Positions 1-7,319 of a stretch of DNA of 22,533 nt are shown in pieces. Where the stretch lies: positions 1 to 22,533 of the forward strand of contig JBAVTG010000200.1 of assembly GCA_049696015.1 (NCBI GenBank). The letters are read 5' to 3'. Made by a program: the position numbers and the translations under genes. Under the pieces are notes generated by a model. The model was not told the DNA's origin and did no database searches. It saw only the letters and a program-made list of their open reading frames with translations. Source of the stretch: JANMEX01 sp049696015. GTDB taxonomy: Bacteria > Pseudomonadota > Alphaproteobacteria > Rhizobiales > Rhizobiaceae. The stretch's first letter is position 1. Every line of letters starts with the position of its first letter.

Positions 1-21
1 TGATCTCGGCGCAAATGTAGC

Positions 22-48
22 AAAAAAGGCGGACCTATGTTTCGGTCC
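22..48 (-). terminator. Probable intrinsic terminator after hipA
   Basis: Read on the minus strand, GGACC and GGTCC form a 5-bp stem around an 8-base loop, followed by GCC and then six T. The stem begins inside the last codons of the HipA-like gene and overlaps its stop codon. The stem is short, so strength is uncertain, but the T run is good and the position is right for ending the two-gene operon. Confidence 0.5.
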
Positions 49-1294
49 AGCCTTGCAAGGCAAAGGGATTGAGAAACTGGCGGCCCCAGAGGAACGCCCG
101 ATCCACTTGGGTCAATCCGGCTTCATCGCAAACTTCGTCCCAATGGCTGCGGATGGCCGCAAGCTGCGCGGTGATGATTGCGCGCGCGCGATCCGCGACG
201 AGTAAGAATTGCGGCGCCGCTTCCAGGCAAAGCCCCAGCTGGCTGAGCCTTCTATTGCCAGTTATGAGCATGGCCTGCGTCGCCTCGCCGCCCGTCCGGC
301 CTTGTGGACATATGTCATAGGCGGGCGTGAGAGTGAGGTGCTCACCATCCCAAAACGCTGCGTGATTGCGGGCGTGATCGTCAGTATTCCCAGAAAGGAT
401 GTTGAAGACCATCCGCCCGAATAGCTCTTCGAGCGTCTGTTTAGGGTCGGTGAAACGATGTCGGACCAGCGTTGCGAAATCCTCGTAGCTCGCATAGCGG
501 GCTTCCATTTCGTCCAATCCAAGCATCGTCAGCGCCGACACGAGCGCGCGCCTTGTCCAGCCAGATATGACGGCTATGCGGTCAAAGCGCTCAACCAAGA
601 GAACATCTTTGCCAAGAGCCTTTGACAGTTTGACGTGAGCGGCATTAAGGCCAGCGATCCGCGCAAGCCGCATGGCAACGAACTCCGCCTTGACGACATT
701 GTAGAGATCATTGCTGGAGGAGAACTTCGCTATGAATTTGTGGTTTCCGGCGTCAATCAAAGCCTTCGGACGAGCGCCGCCGAGCGACGTGCCGTGCTGA
801 AGGGCCAGATCGAGTTCGGGAGAAAACGGCACGCCTTTTTCGACGCGTTCTGCTGATTGAGTGAGTTCCTCAAGCGTGGCATTTTCCTTTTGGCGCGGAT
901 TATAATTTGCTGCGGAGCGTTGAAAATCGAGCGCTCCAATCCGGTCAGAGCCAGATTCCAAGAGATATGTGAGCTCGTCCGGTTCATCTGCATCGCGGCC
1001 CTTCAAGCCAAGTATGCGGTTGATGATGACGCGCCTGCCCCAGGCGTCCGGCGATGCATCGCGGATGCAGTTTGGCAATTGCAGTTTGTCATCCAGCGCT
1101 ATTTCGCCCGCTTTCAGCGGCAATTCCGGATCATAAATCGCGATGGCATTGCGGCGCGCAAGGTAGCTTTGGCCGTAGTTGAACATCAGCCTGCCGTCAT
1201 TTTGACGGGCAAGGCGGCCAGCGACAACCGGCTGTGTTTCATGCGGCAGCCATATCCAGACATAGGCTTCCTCGTAGCGGCGTTCAGAAATCAT
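35..1294 (-). CDS. hipA: HipA-family serine/threonine kinase toxin
   Basis: A 419-residue protein of the HipA kinase family; E. coli HipA phosphorylates glutamyl-tRNA synthetase and causes growth arrest and persistence. An N-terminal HipA-type subdomain (about residues 10-120) contains the conserved stretch with WGRR near 85. The kinase core has a glycine-rich loop GTSLGGARPK (168-177), a lysine at 190 in KFIAKF, RFDR at 236-239, the catalytic-loop motif NTDDHARN (303-310) and the metal-binding Asp in AYD (325-327). These align with D309, N314 and D332 of E. coli HipA, so the kinase looks active. The ATG overlaps the end of the upstream HTH gene by 11 bases (1284-1294), a typical toxin-antitoxin coupling. 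The true substrate is unknown. It could also be a chromosomal regulator rather than a persistence toxin. Confidence 0.9.
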   Translation of the reverse strand: MISERRYEEAYVWIWLPHETQPVVAGRLARQNDGRLMFNYGQSYLARRNAIAIYDPELPLKAGEIALDDKLQLPNCIRDASPDAWGRRVIINRILGLKGRDADEPDELTYLLESGSDRIGALDFQRSAANYNPRQKENATLEELTQSAERVEKGVPFSPELDLALQHGTSLGGARPKALIDAGNHKFIAKFSSSNDLYNVVKAEFVAMRLARIAGLNAAHVKLSKALGKDVLLVERFDRIAVISGWTRRALVSALTMLGLDEMEARYASYEDFATLVRHRFTDPKQTLEELFGRMVFNILSGNTDDHARNHAAFWDGEHLTLTPAYDICPQGRTGGEATQAMLITGNRRLSQLGLCLEAAPQFLLVADRARAIITAQLAAIRSHWDEVCDEAGLTQVDRAFLWGRQFLNPFALQGWTET

Positions 1295-1634
1295 CCTTCA
1301 CCGCCGATCTGGTTTTGCGAATGGATTTCGGCAGGAGCCGCAATTTCTCTTTCTGCTCGGCCACGCTCATGGTCAGCCGGCCAGGGTCCTCTTCAAACAG
1401 CGGCACGCCCACGATTGCCGCTGCTTCAAAGACAACACCAATGCCGCAGCGCGGATCACCCTTCTCGATCCGCTGCATCAAGTCGCGCGACGCGCCGACG
1501 CGTTCAGCAAGTTCCGCAACACTGAGCTTGCGTTCAATGCGGTTGATGCGGATCAATTGACCCAGAACAGTAACAGCAGCCCGCCCATAGCGGGAATAGG
1601 TTCGTTGACGCGTTGCTCGCTCGTCGGTCGGCAT
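1284..1634 (-). CDS. HTH (HipB-like) antitoxin/repressor partner of HipA
   Basis: A 116-residue protein with an Xre/Cro-type helix-turn-helix at about residues 37-58 (LSVAELAERVGASRDLMQRI). In HipBA systems the HTH protein neutralises the HipA kinase and represses the operon. It is upstream of hipA and overlaps it by 11 bases. The frame stays open to a TTG at 1667, but the ATG at 1634 is preceded by GGAG with an 8-base gap, so I place the start there. It is longer than E. coli HipB (about 88 residues), with a basic N-terminal part and a charged C-terminal tail that may contact the kinase. Two palindromes lie 48-91 bases upstream and could be its operators. Confidence 0.8.
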   Translation of the reverse strand: MPTDERATRQRTYSRYGRAAVTVLGQLIRINRIERKLSVAELAERVGASRDLMQRIEKGDPRCGIGVVFEAAAIVGVPLFEEDPGRLTMSVAEQKEKLRLLPKSIRKTRSAVKDDF

Positions 1635-1681
1635 GACAATGGCTCCGTTGCCGGTCTCCACTATCAAACGCCAAAGTCAAA

Positions 1682-1725
1682 GTCAAATATTTGACCTATA
1701 TGTAAGTCATAAACATTATTATGAC
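1682..1725 (-). promoter_or_regulatory. Two palindromes upstream of the hipBA-like operon (candidate operators)
   Basis: GTCAAATATTTGAC at 1682-1695 is a perfect 14-base palindrome. GTCATAA-N6-TTATGAC at 1706-1725 is a second inverted repeat with the same GTCA-wa half-site start. Both lie in the AT-rich gap between the HTH gene and the leuC stop, where the operon promoter must be. HipB-type repressors bind several spaced palindromes in their own promoter, so autoregulation is the natural reading, but it is an inference. Confidence 0.45.
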
Positions 1726-1761
1726 GTTTCAGTAAGACATACGGACAAAAGTCTTGCCGGC

Positions 1762-3174
1762 TCAGCGCCACTCGCGGATATCGACAAAATGCCCGGCGAT
1801 CGCCGCCGCAGCCGCCATGGCGGGCGAGACGAGATGCGTGCGGCCCTTGAAGCCCTGACGGCCTTCGAAATTGCGGTTCGATGTCGAGGCACAGCGCTCG
1901 CCCGGCTTCAGGCGGTCGTCGTTCATGGCAAGGCACATCGAGCAGCCCGGCTCGCGCCAGTCAAAGCCCGCTGCCTTGAAGATGACATCGAGCCCTTCGG
2001 CCTCCGCCATCTCCTTGACGAGGCCGGACCCCGGCACGATCATCGCCGACACGCTCGAGGCGACGGTCTTGCCCTCAACGACCTTGGCCACTTCGCGCAA
2101 ATCTTCGATGCGCCCATTAGTGCACGAGCCGATAAACACGCGGTCGAGCGCAATATCGGTGATTTTGGTTCCAGGCTTCAGACCCATGTAATCGAGGGCG
2201 CGCCACTTGGAGGTGCGTTTGTTGTCGTCCTGGATCTCATCCGGGTTCGGCACGGTGCCCAAGACCGAGATCACGTCTTCAGGCGAGGAGCCCCACGACA
2301 CGATGGGGGGCAGCTTGGCCGCATCGAGCACCACAACCTTGTCGAAATGCGCGCCTTCGTCGGTGTAAAGCGTCTTCCAATACTCCATGGCCATGTCGAA
2401 GGCAGCACCCTTTGGGGCGCGCGGCTTGCCTTTGATGTATTCGAAGGTCTTTTCATCGGGCGCGATGAGGCCAGCGCGCGCGCCGCCTTCGATGGTCATG
2501 TTGCAGACTGTCATACGCCCTTCCATCGACAGCGCCCGGATCGCCTCGCCGGCGAACTCGATGACATGGCCATTGCCGCCGGCCGTGCCGATCTCGCCGA
2601 TGATCGCAAGGATGATGTCTTTGGCGGTGACGTGATCAGGCAGAACGCCGTCGACACGCACCAGCATGTTCTTGGCCTTTTTCTGGATCAGCGTCTGGGT
2701 GGCAAGCACATGCTCGACTTCCGACGTGCCGATGCCATGGGCCAAAGCGCCGAACGCGCCATGGGTGGAGGTGTGGCTATCGCCGCAGACAATGGTCATG
2801 CCCGGCAGAGTGAAGCCCTGTTCCGGCCCGACAATGTGGACAATACCCTGGCGGATATCGTTCTGGTCAAAATATTCAACTTTGAAATCCGCGGCGTTCT
2901 GGGCGAGCGCCTCGACCTGGATGCGGCTTTCCTCATTCTTGATGCCGAGCTTGCGGTCGGGCGAGGTCGGCACATTGTGATCCACTACCGCCAGAGTCTT
3001 TTCCGGGTGCCGGACCTTGCGGTTTGCAAGGCGCAGCGCCTCAAATGCCTGGGGGCTGGTCACTTCATGGACAAGGTGCCGGTCAATGTACAAAAGGCAG
3101 GTGCCGTCGTCTTGCGTGTCGACCACATGGTCAGCGAAAATCTTGTCATAAAGCGTCTTGGGTGCGGCGGTCAT
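1762..3174 (-). CDS. leuC: 3-isopropylmalate dehydratase large subunit
   Basis: LeuC, with LeuD, isomerises 2-isopropylmalate to 3-isopropylmalate in leucine biosynthesis (cytoplasm). It is an aconitase-family protein of 470 residues, the usual length. The three [4Fe-4S] cysteines are present: C351 (GSCTNGR) and C411/C414 (PGCSMCLAMN). GDSHTSTHGAFG (131-142), the aconitase signature region and the C-terminal SPAMAAAAAIAGHF are also intact. The start is a typical MTAAPKTLYDKI; only a weak GGA precedes it. leuD is not in the window. In many Hyphomicrobiales leuC follows rplS on the same strand; here kup and an amino-acid ABC transporter lie between them. A three-block set of complementary repeats sits 37-61 bases upstream. 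Confidence 0.97.
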   Translation of the reverse strand: MTAAPKTLYDKIFADHVVDTQDDGTCLLYIDRHLVHEVTSPQAFEALRLANRKVRHPEKTLAVVDHNVPTSPDRKLGIKNEESRIQVEALAQNAADFKVEYFDQNDIRQGIVHIVGPEQGFTLPGMTIVCGDSHTSTHGAFGALAHGIGTSEVEHVLATQTLIQKKAKNMLVRVDGVLPDHVTAKDIILAIIGEIGTAGGNGHVIEFAGEAIRALSMEGRMTVCNMTIEGGARAGLIAPDEKTFEYIKGKPRAPKGAAFDMAMEYWKTLYTDEGAHFDKVVVLDAAKLPPIVSWGSSPEDVISVLGTVPNPDEIQDDNKRTSKWRALDYMGLKPGTKITDIALDRVFIGSCTNGRIEDLREVAKVVEGKTVASSVSAMIVPGSGLVKEMAEAEGLDVIFKAAGFDWREPGCSMCLAMNDDRLKPGERCASTSNRNFEGRQGFKGRTHLVSPAMAAAAAIAGHFVDIREWR

Positions 3175-3210
3175 TGGCTGTCATCCGTGATGGTTCTGAA
3201 ACGTGAAAAT

Positions 3211-3240
3211 GCGGCACTAAAGCCGCGCTTGCGGCAAAAA
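3211..3240 (-). promoter_or_regulatory. Alternative-hairpin leader upstream of leuC
   Basis: On the minus strand the order is TTTTT, GCCGC, AAGC, GCGGC, TTTAGT, GCCGC, ATTTTC. The middle GCGGC can pair with either flanking GCCGC, giving two exclusive 5-bp hairpins, the second followed by a short T-rich run. This resembles a small attenuator ahead of a leucine-biosynthesis gene. I see no leader peptide with a run of leucine codons, so the mechanism is not shown. Confidence 0.3.
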
Positions 3241-3474
3241 CCGTCAGCCGAGGCGGCAGGTGCGCGCCCCGGCAAGACGCGCGAAAAACCGGGCCGGCAG
3301 GCGCTTATGGTCCTGCAGGATGAAGACGGTTTCACAAAAAATCCGGCAATTCTGGATCATGGCGGGCTCAATACCAGCATTTTGACCATCGGGCAATTGG
3401 CCGGATTTCAACCAAACCGGCGACAGATCAAAGCTGCGAAACTGTGAATTGCCCCCTTTTTTGTGCAGCGCAAA

Positions 3475-3508
3475 AGGTGTAAACACCTCCTCTCACAGAG
3501 GCTGAGAG
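3475..3508 (+). promoter_or_regulatory. Palindrome and alternative hairpins upstream of kup
   Basis: AGGTGT-AA-ACACCT (3475-3488) is a 14-base palindrome and a possible operator. It is followed at once by CCTCT-CAC-AGAGG (3489-3501) and CTCTCA-N7-TGAGAG (3490-3508), which share bases and cannot form together. They end 60 bases before the kup start codon. If transcribed they would lie in the kup 5' leader. On the opposite strand the same stretch reads as a strong AGGAGGTG Shine-Dalgarno-like sequence with no well-placed start codon. Confidence 0.3.
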
Positions 3509-3568
3509 TGAAACTGAACCGGCCGGCGGCTTGCAATACAGACTGCAAAAAGAGCTGATTTTCCCATC

Positions 3569-5500
3569 ATGACATCACAAAATGCGTCCGGGTCCGCTCC
3601 AGCGGATGACAAATCTCACGACAAACAATCCACATCAGGCCACCAGGCAACCGGTCCGTTCCTCGGCCTTGCAGTCGGCTCGATCGGCGTTGTTTACGGC
3701 GATATCGGCACCAGCCCGCTTTATGCGGTGCGTGAATCGCTGCATCATGCGGCTGGAGACGGCATCACACGCGGCGAAGTGATCGGCGTCATTTCGCTGA
3801 TGCTGTGGGCGCTGCTCCTTGTGGTGACGCTGAAATATGTTGTGCTGATCATGCGCGCCGACAACCAGGGCGAAGGCGGCACGCTATCGCTGATGGCGCT
3901 GGCGCAAAAAGTCATCGGACGCGGCATGAACATGGCCTTTTTCCTCGGCGTTGCCGGGGCGGCGCTGTTTTATGGCGACTCGGTCATCACGCCGGCCGTC
4001 TCGGTCCTGTCTGCCGTGGAAGGCTTTGCCGTCGTGCTGCCGGGAACCGCGCGCTTTGTTCTGCCTGCGGCAATTGTCATAATCGTGCTGCTTTTCTCGG
4101 TGCAAAGCCGGGGGACCGCCAGGGTTGCGGCCTTCTTCGGGCCAATCATGGTGCTGTGGTTTGCAACGCTTGGTGTGCTCGGGATCTACCACATTGCCGA
4201 CGATCCTGAGATTTTCAAAGCTTTCAACCCGTTTGAGGCGGCATGGTTTCTGACAAACCATGGCATGGTCGGATTGGTCGTTCTTGGGTCAGTTTTTCTG
4301 TGCGTGACCGGCGCTGAGGCGCTTTATGCCGACATGGGCCATTTTGGCCGCTCGCCAATCCGCTGGGCCTGGATGGTCTATGTGTTCCCGATGCTGGCGC
4401 TCAACTATCTGGGGCAAGGCGCGATGATCCTTGGCCATCCGGAAACAGCGGTGAATCCATTCTTCCTGATGGCGCCGGAGTGGGCGTCAATCCCGCTGGT
4501 GGTGCTGTCATGTGTGGCCGCAGTCATTGCCTCGCAGGCCGTCATCACCGGCGCTTTCTCGCTGACCTCGCAGGCCGTCCAGCTTGGCATCCTGCCGCGG
4601 CTTGAAATCCGCCACACGTCCGAGCAGCTGGCCGGTCAGATCTATCTGCCCAAGGTCAACCGGCTGCTGTTTGCCGGTGTGATCGCGCTCATCGTTCTGT
4701 TCCAGACATCCTCGTCATTGGCCTCGGCCTATGGCATTGCCGTCACCGGCGCGATGCTGGCAGATGCCGGCCTCATGATCCTCGTCATCTGGAAGGTCTG
4801 GAAATGGGGTCTTGGCTGGGCTCTGACCATCATGACGCCGCTGATCCTGATTGACCTTGCCTTCTTTGGCGCAAACCTTTTGAAACTATTGGATGGCGCG
4901 GCGCTGCCGCTGGCTTTCGGCATGTTCCTGATGGTCGTGATGTGGACCTGGGTGCGCGGCAGCGGCATCATTGCCGACAAGGCCCGCCGCGAGAGCGTGC
5001 CGCTGGCGGACCTGACCAAAATCATGTCCAAGAAGCCGCCGCAGCGCGTCCATGGCACTGCCGTGTTCCTGACCGCCGATCCGGAAACCGCGCCGACCGC
5101 GCTGATGCACAACCTCAAGCACAACCATGTTCTGCACAACACCAACATCCTCTTGACCATCAAGACAGCGCAGGTGCCTTACGTGCCCGAGAACGAGCAG
5201 ATTACGGTTGAAACCCTGTCAGATGATTTCCGCCGCATCATCGCAAACCTCGGCTACATGCAGTCGCCGCGCATCCCGCACCTTTTGGCAGCGGCCCGGC
5301 GCAAGGGCTGTGAGTTTGAGTTGATGCAGACATCCTTCTTCCTCGGCCGGCGCACGATCAAGGCTTCGGCAACCTCCGGCATGCCGCTCTGGCAGGATGG
5401 GCTGTACATCGCGCTGGCAAGATCAGCGGCCAATGCCACAGACTTCTTCCATATTCCGTACAACCGGGTGGTGGAGATGGGCAGCCAGGTGACTGTCTAG
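3569..5500 (+). CDS. kup: Low-affinity K+ uptake protein Kup
   Basis: A Kup/HAK/KUP potassium transporter in the inner membrane, thought to work as a K+/H+ symporter. At 643 residues it is the normal family length. After a hydrophilic, Ser/Asp/His-rich N-terminal tail (about 1-28) comes the family signature VVYGDIGTSPLYA (41-53), then ADNQGEGG after the second membrane segment. About twelve hydrophobic segments run to around residue 470, and a soluble C-terminal domain (about 480-643) follows. The upstream GAG-type ribosome site is weak and far away. It is the only plus-strand gene in this part and its stop lies two bases from the stop of the convergent ABC permease gene. Confidence 0.97.
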   Translation: MTSQNASGSAPADDKSHDKQSTSGHQATGPFLGLAVGSIGVVYGDIGTSPLYAVRESLHHAAGDGITRGEVIGVISLMLWALLLVVTLKYVVLIMRADNQGEGGTLSLMALAQKVIGRGMNMAFFLGVAGAALFYGDSVITPAVSVLSAVEGFAVVLPGTARFVLPAAIVIIVLLFSVQSRGTARVAAFFGPIMVLWFATLGVLGIYHIADDPEIFKAFNPFEAAWFLTNHGMVGLVVLGSVFLCVTGAEALYADMGHFGRSPIRWAWMVYVFPMLALNYLGQGAMILGHPETAVNPFFLMAPEWASIPLVVLSCVAAVIASQAVITGAFSLTSQAVQLGILPRLEIRHTSEQLAGQIYLPKVNRLLFAGVIALIVLFQTSSSLASAYGIAVTGAMLADAGLMILVIWKVWKWGLGWALTIMTPLILIDLAFFGANLLKLLDGAALPLAFGMFLMVVMWTWVRGSGIIADKARRESVPLADLTKIMSKKPPQRVHGTAVFLTADPETAPTALMHNLKHNHVLHNTNILLTIKTAQVPYVPENEQITVETLSDDFRRIIANLGYMQSPRIPHLLAAARRKGCEFELMQTSFFLGRRTIKASATSGMPLWQDGLYIALARSAANATDFFHIPYNRVVEMGSQVTV

Positions 5501-5502
5501 AG

Positions 5503-6315
5503 TTACCGCTCGTCCGCCTGGCGCATCCGCTTTTCCAGCCGGCGCAGCGCCAGCGACAGGCTGACCGTCATCACCAGATATATGTAGGCGACGATTGAAT
5601 AGGTTTCGAAAAACCGGAACGAGCCGGAGGCATAGACCTTGCCGAGCTGGGTGATATCCGACACGCCGAGCACCGAGACGAGCGAAGAGTCCTTGACCAT
5701 GGCAATGAAATCATTGCCAAGCGGCGGAAGGATGGTGCGCATGGCTTGCGGAAACACCACCAGCCGGAACCGCAGCCAGCCATTAAGGCCGAGCGCCTTG
5801 GCCGCCTCGATCTGGCCCCTGTCAACAGCCTGAATGCCGGCGCGGAACACTTCCGACAAGAAAGCCGAGTAGCCGATCATCAAGGCAATGATGGCCCGCC
5901 ACAGCAGCGAGAAATCTCGGATGCCCATCGGTCCGAAAAGCCCAAGCGACTGCAGCGGCGCGGTGATGAAGTTCCAGAAGGCGACAAATGCCGGCGCGCC
6001 GACAAAGGCGATGTAGAACAACAGCACAAGGATCGGAATGCCGCGGATGATTTCGACATAAAACCGCGCGCATTGGCGCAGCGCCTTGAACCGCGACAGG
6101 CCCATGATGGCAAGGCCAAGGCCGAGCAGGCAGGCCAGCGAAAAGCCGACAGCCGTAACAAACAGCGTCGTCCAAACGCCTTTGACAAGCGTGTTGAAAA
6201 CCTGAGTGTAGATGCCGTTGGCGGCAATCAGGACTGCAATCGCAACGGCGATGCCGGCAGCGGCAATCAGCCACCAGGGGAATTCGTCATTGGTATCGGA
6301 ACCTGAACCCGCCAT
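5503..6315 (-). CDS. Polar amino-acid ABC transporter permease (HisM/GlnP type)
   Basis: A 270-residue inner-membrane permease of the His/Glu/Gln/Arg/opine family. The first hydrophobic helix follows a short acidic N-terminus. The ABC-permease EAA loop, which docks on the ATPase, is clear (EVFRAGIQAV... EAAKALGLNGWLRF...PQAMRTILPPLGN). The binding-protein gene is upstream, 32 bases away, with a hairpin between them. No Shine-Dalgarno sequence precedes the ATG; the hairpin ends six bases before it, so translation is probably weak or coupled. No ATPase gene is adjacent, so the subunit must come from elsewhere. The substrate cannot be predicted from the permease. Confidence 0.93.
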   Translation of the reverse strand: MAGSGSDTNDEFPWWLIAAAGIAVAIAVLIAANGIYTQVFNTLVKGVWTTLFVTAVGFSLACLLGLGLAIMGLSRFKALRQCARFYVEIIRGIPILVLLFYIAFVGAPAFVAFWNFITAPLQSLGLFGPMGIRDFSLLWRAIIALMIGYSAFLSEVFRAGIQAVDRGQIEAAKALGLNGWLRFRLVVFPQAMRTILPPLGNDFIAMVKDSSLVSVLGVSDITQLGKVYASGSFRFFETYSIVAYIYLVMTVSLSLALRRLEKRMRQADER

Positions 6316-6321
6316 GAAAAT

Positions 6322-6341
6322 ACGGCGGCATCAGCCGCCGT
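6322..6341 (-). terminator. Intercistronic hairpin between binding protein and permease
   Basis: A perfect 8-bp stem, ACGGCGGC/GCCGCCGT with an ATCA loop, followed on the minus strand by A, TTTT, C and then the permease ATG. It may act as a partial terminator or an mRNA 3'-end stabiliser so that binding protein is made in excess over permease, a common arrangement in ABC operons. It may also hinder ribosome access to the permease start. Confidence 0.55.
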
Positions 6342-6347
6342 TGATCC

Positions 6348-7148
6348 TCACTCGCCAAACTTGTAGTCGACGAACCACTTCTTGTTTAACGCATCCAGCG
6401 TGCCGTCCGCTTTGAGCGCGGCAATGGCAGCGTTGACCGGGGCGACAAGATCGGAACCCTTGGTGAATATGAAGCCGAAATCTTCCGAACCGAGCGGGCC
6501 GCCGATCAACTTCAGCTTGCCGCCCGATGCATCGACATAGCCTTTGCCGGCAGTGCCATCTGTCAGAACAGTGTCGACATCGCCCGCCTTCAGCGCCTGA
6601 ACCGTTGCGCCGAATGTCTCAAACAGCTTGATACGCGGATTGTCTTCCTTGCCGTCGAGCACTTCGTAGACGGCGGTGTAGAACGGCGTGGTGCCCGCCT
6701 GCGCCCCGACAAGCCCGGCCGTAAATGCGCCGAATGTCTTGGCATCGGTGAAACGGGTCTCATCGCCGCGCACCAGCATGAACTGTTCGGAGCGCATGTA
6801 GGGATCAGAGAAATCAACCTTTTCCTTGCGCTCGTCCTTGATGGTGATCCCGGTCATGCCGATGTTGTATTGGCCGTCCGATACCGCCTGGATCATCGCG
6901 TCCCAGGACGTGTTCTGGTACTTGATCTTGAAATTCAGCCGCTTGGCGATTTCAGCCATTGCGTCATATTCCCAGCCGATCTGATTGCCGGTCTTGGGAT
7001 CGACAAACTGCAGCGGCGGGTAGGCGTTTTCAGTGACGATGATCACTTCCTTGCCGCCAAGATCCGGCAGGGTTTGCGCCATGGACGGCATCGAGACAGC
7101 CAGCGTGGCGCCGGCAACAAGGGAAAGCATCAGGCGGCGATTGATCAT
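6348..7148 (-). CDS. Periplasmic amino-acid-binding protein of ABC transporter
   Basis: A 266-residue family-3 solute-binding protein (SBP_bac_3) that delivers polar amino acids to the downstream permease. The ATG at 7148 has GGAG with a 6-base gap and gives a clean signal peptide (MINRRLMLSLVAGATLAVSM, cleavage near SMA|QT). The frame extends 17 codons further upstream, but that start would put the signal peptide internal. Family motifs include the ENAYPPLQFVD strand near the mature N-terminus, GWEYDAMAEIAKRL, and MTGITIKDERKEKVDFSDPY with the usual Arg/Asp ligand contacts. The specific amino acid is not predictable. It begins downstream of the rplS terminator and so has its own promoter. 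Confidence 0.93.
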   Translation of the reverse strand: MINRRLMLSLVAGATLAVSMPSMAQTLPDLGGKEVIIVTENAYPPLQFVDPKTGNQIGWEYDAMAEIAKRLNFKIKYQNTSWDAMIQAVSDGQYNIGMTGITIKDERKEKVDFSDPYMRSEQFMLVRGDETRFTDAKTFGAFTAGLVGAQAGTTPFYTAVYEVLDGKEDNPRIKLFETFGATVQALKAGDVDTVLTDGTAGKGYVDASGGKLKLIGGPLGSEDFGFIFTKGSDLVAPVNAAIAALKADGTLDALNKKWFVDYKFGE

Positions 7149-7269
7149 GGTCCACTCCACAGGAAAGACGCCGGATTTTTCCGGTCGGTCAATTTTCATG
7201 AAACTGTCACGGAACGCGCACTGTGCGCAAGTGGACCTTGGGATTTTGGTCGTTGGCTGCGATCAAATA

Positions 7270-7296
7270 GCAAAAGGGCGCGACAAGCGCGCCCTT
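7270..7296 (-). terminator. Intrinsic terminator of the rimM-trmD-rplS operon
   Basis: A 9-bp perfect stem (AAGGGCGCG at 7274-7282 with CGCGCCCTT at 7288-7296) and a 5-base loop. On the minus strand the stem runs into TTTTGCTATTT. It lies 24 bases after the rplS stop codon. Confidence 0.85.
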
Positions 7297-7319
7297 CCAA
7301 AAATGTAAATGGGCAAAAC

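Larger units (their letters stand above)
3175..3568. other. Divergent leuC/kup intergenic region
   Basis: This 394-bp region separates divergent leuC and kup and must hold both promoters. It contains three complementary GC blocks near leuC (3211-3235), a 14-base palindrome (3475-3488) and two mutually exclusive hairpins (3489-3508) closer to kup. An 80-codon open frame on the minus strand (3244-3486) starts with GTG directly against an AGGAG sequence, leaving no spacing; its product resembles nothing I know and I do not call it a gene. A short TTGCA-N8-TGCAA repeat is present near kup. I cannot assign -10/-35 elements with confidence. Confidence 0.6.

Noticed and set aside
1633..3447. A 604-codon plus-strand open frame opposite leuC
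   Set aside because: It mirrors a well-conserved leuC in a GC-rich genome, and its product has low complexity and no recognisable family. Long antisense frames of this kind are expected by chance.
3244..3486. An 80-codon minus-strand frame upstream of leuC, as a leader or small gene
   Set aside because: Its GTG start touches the AGGAG sequence with no spacing, the product matches nothing I know, and it has no run of leucine codons. I could not support it.
3489..3530. A TPP riboswitch, because of GGCTGAGA and TGAACC near kup
   Set aside because: The pyrophosphate-sensing helix (the CTGATCTGG...CCAGCG region) is missing and the downstream gene has no link to thiamine.
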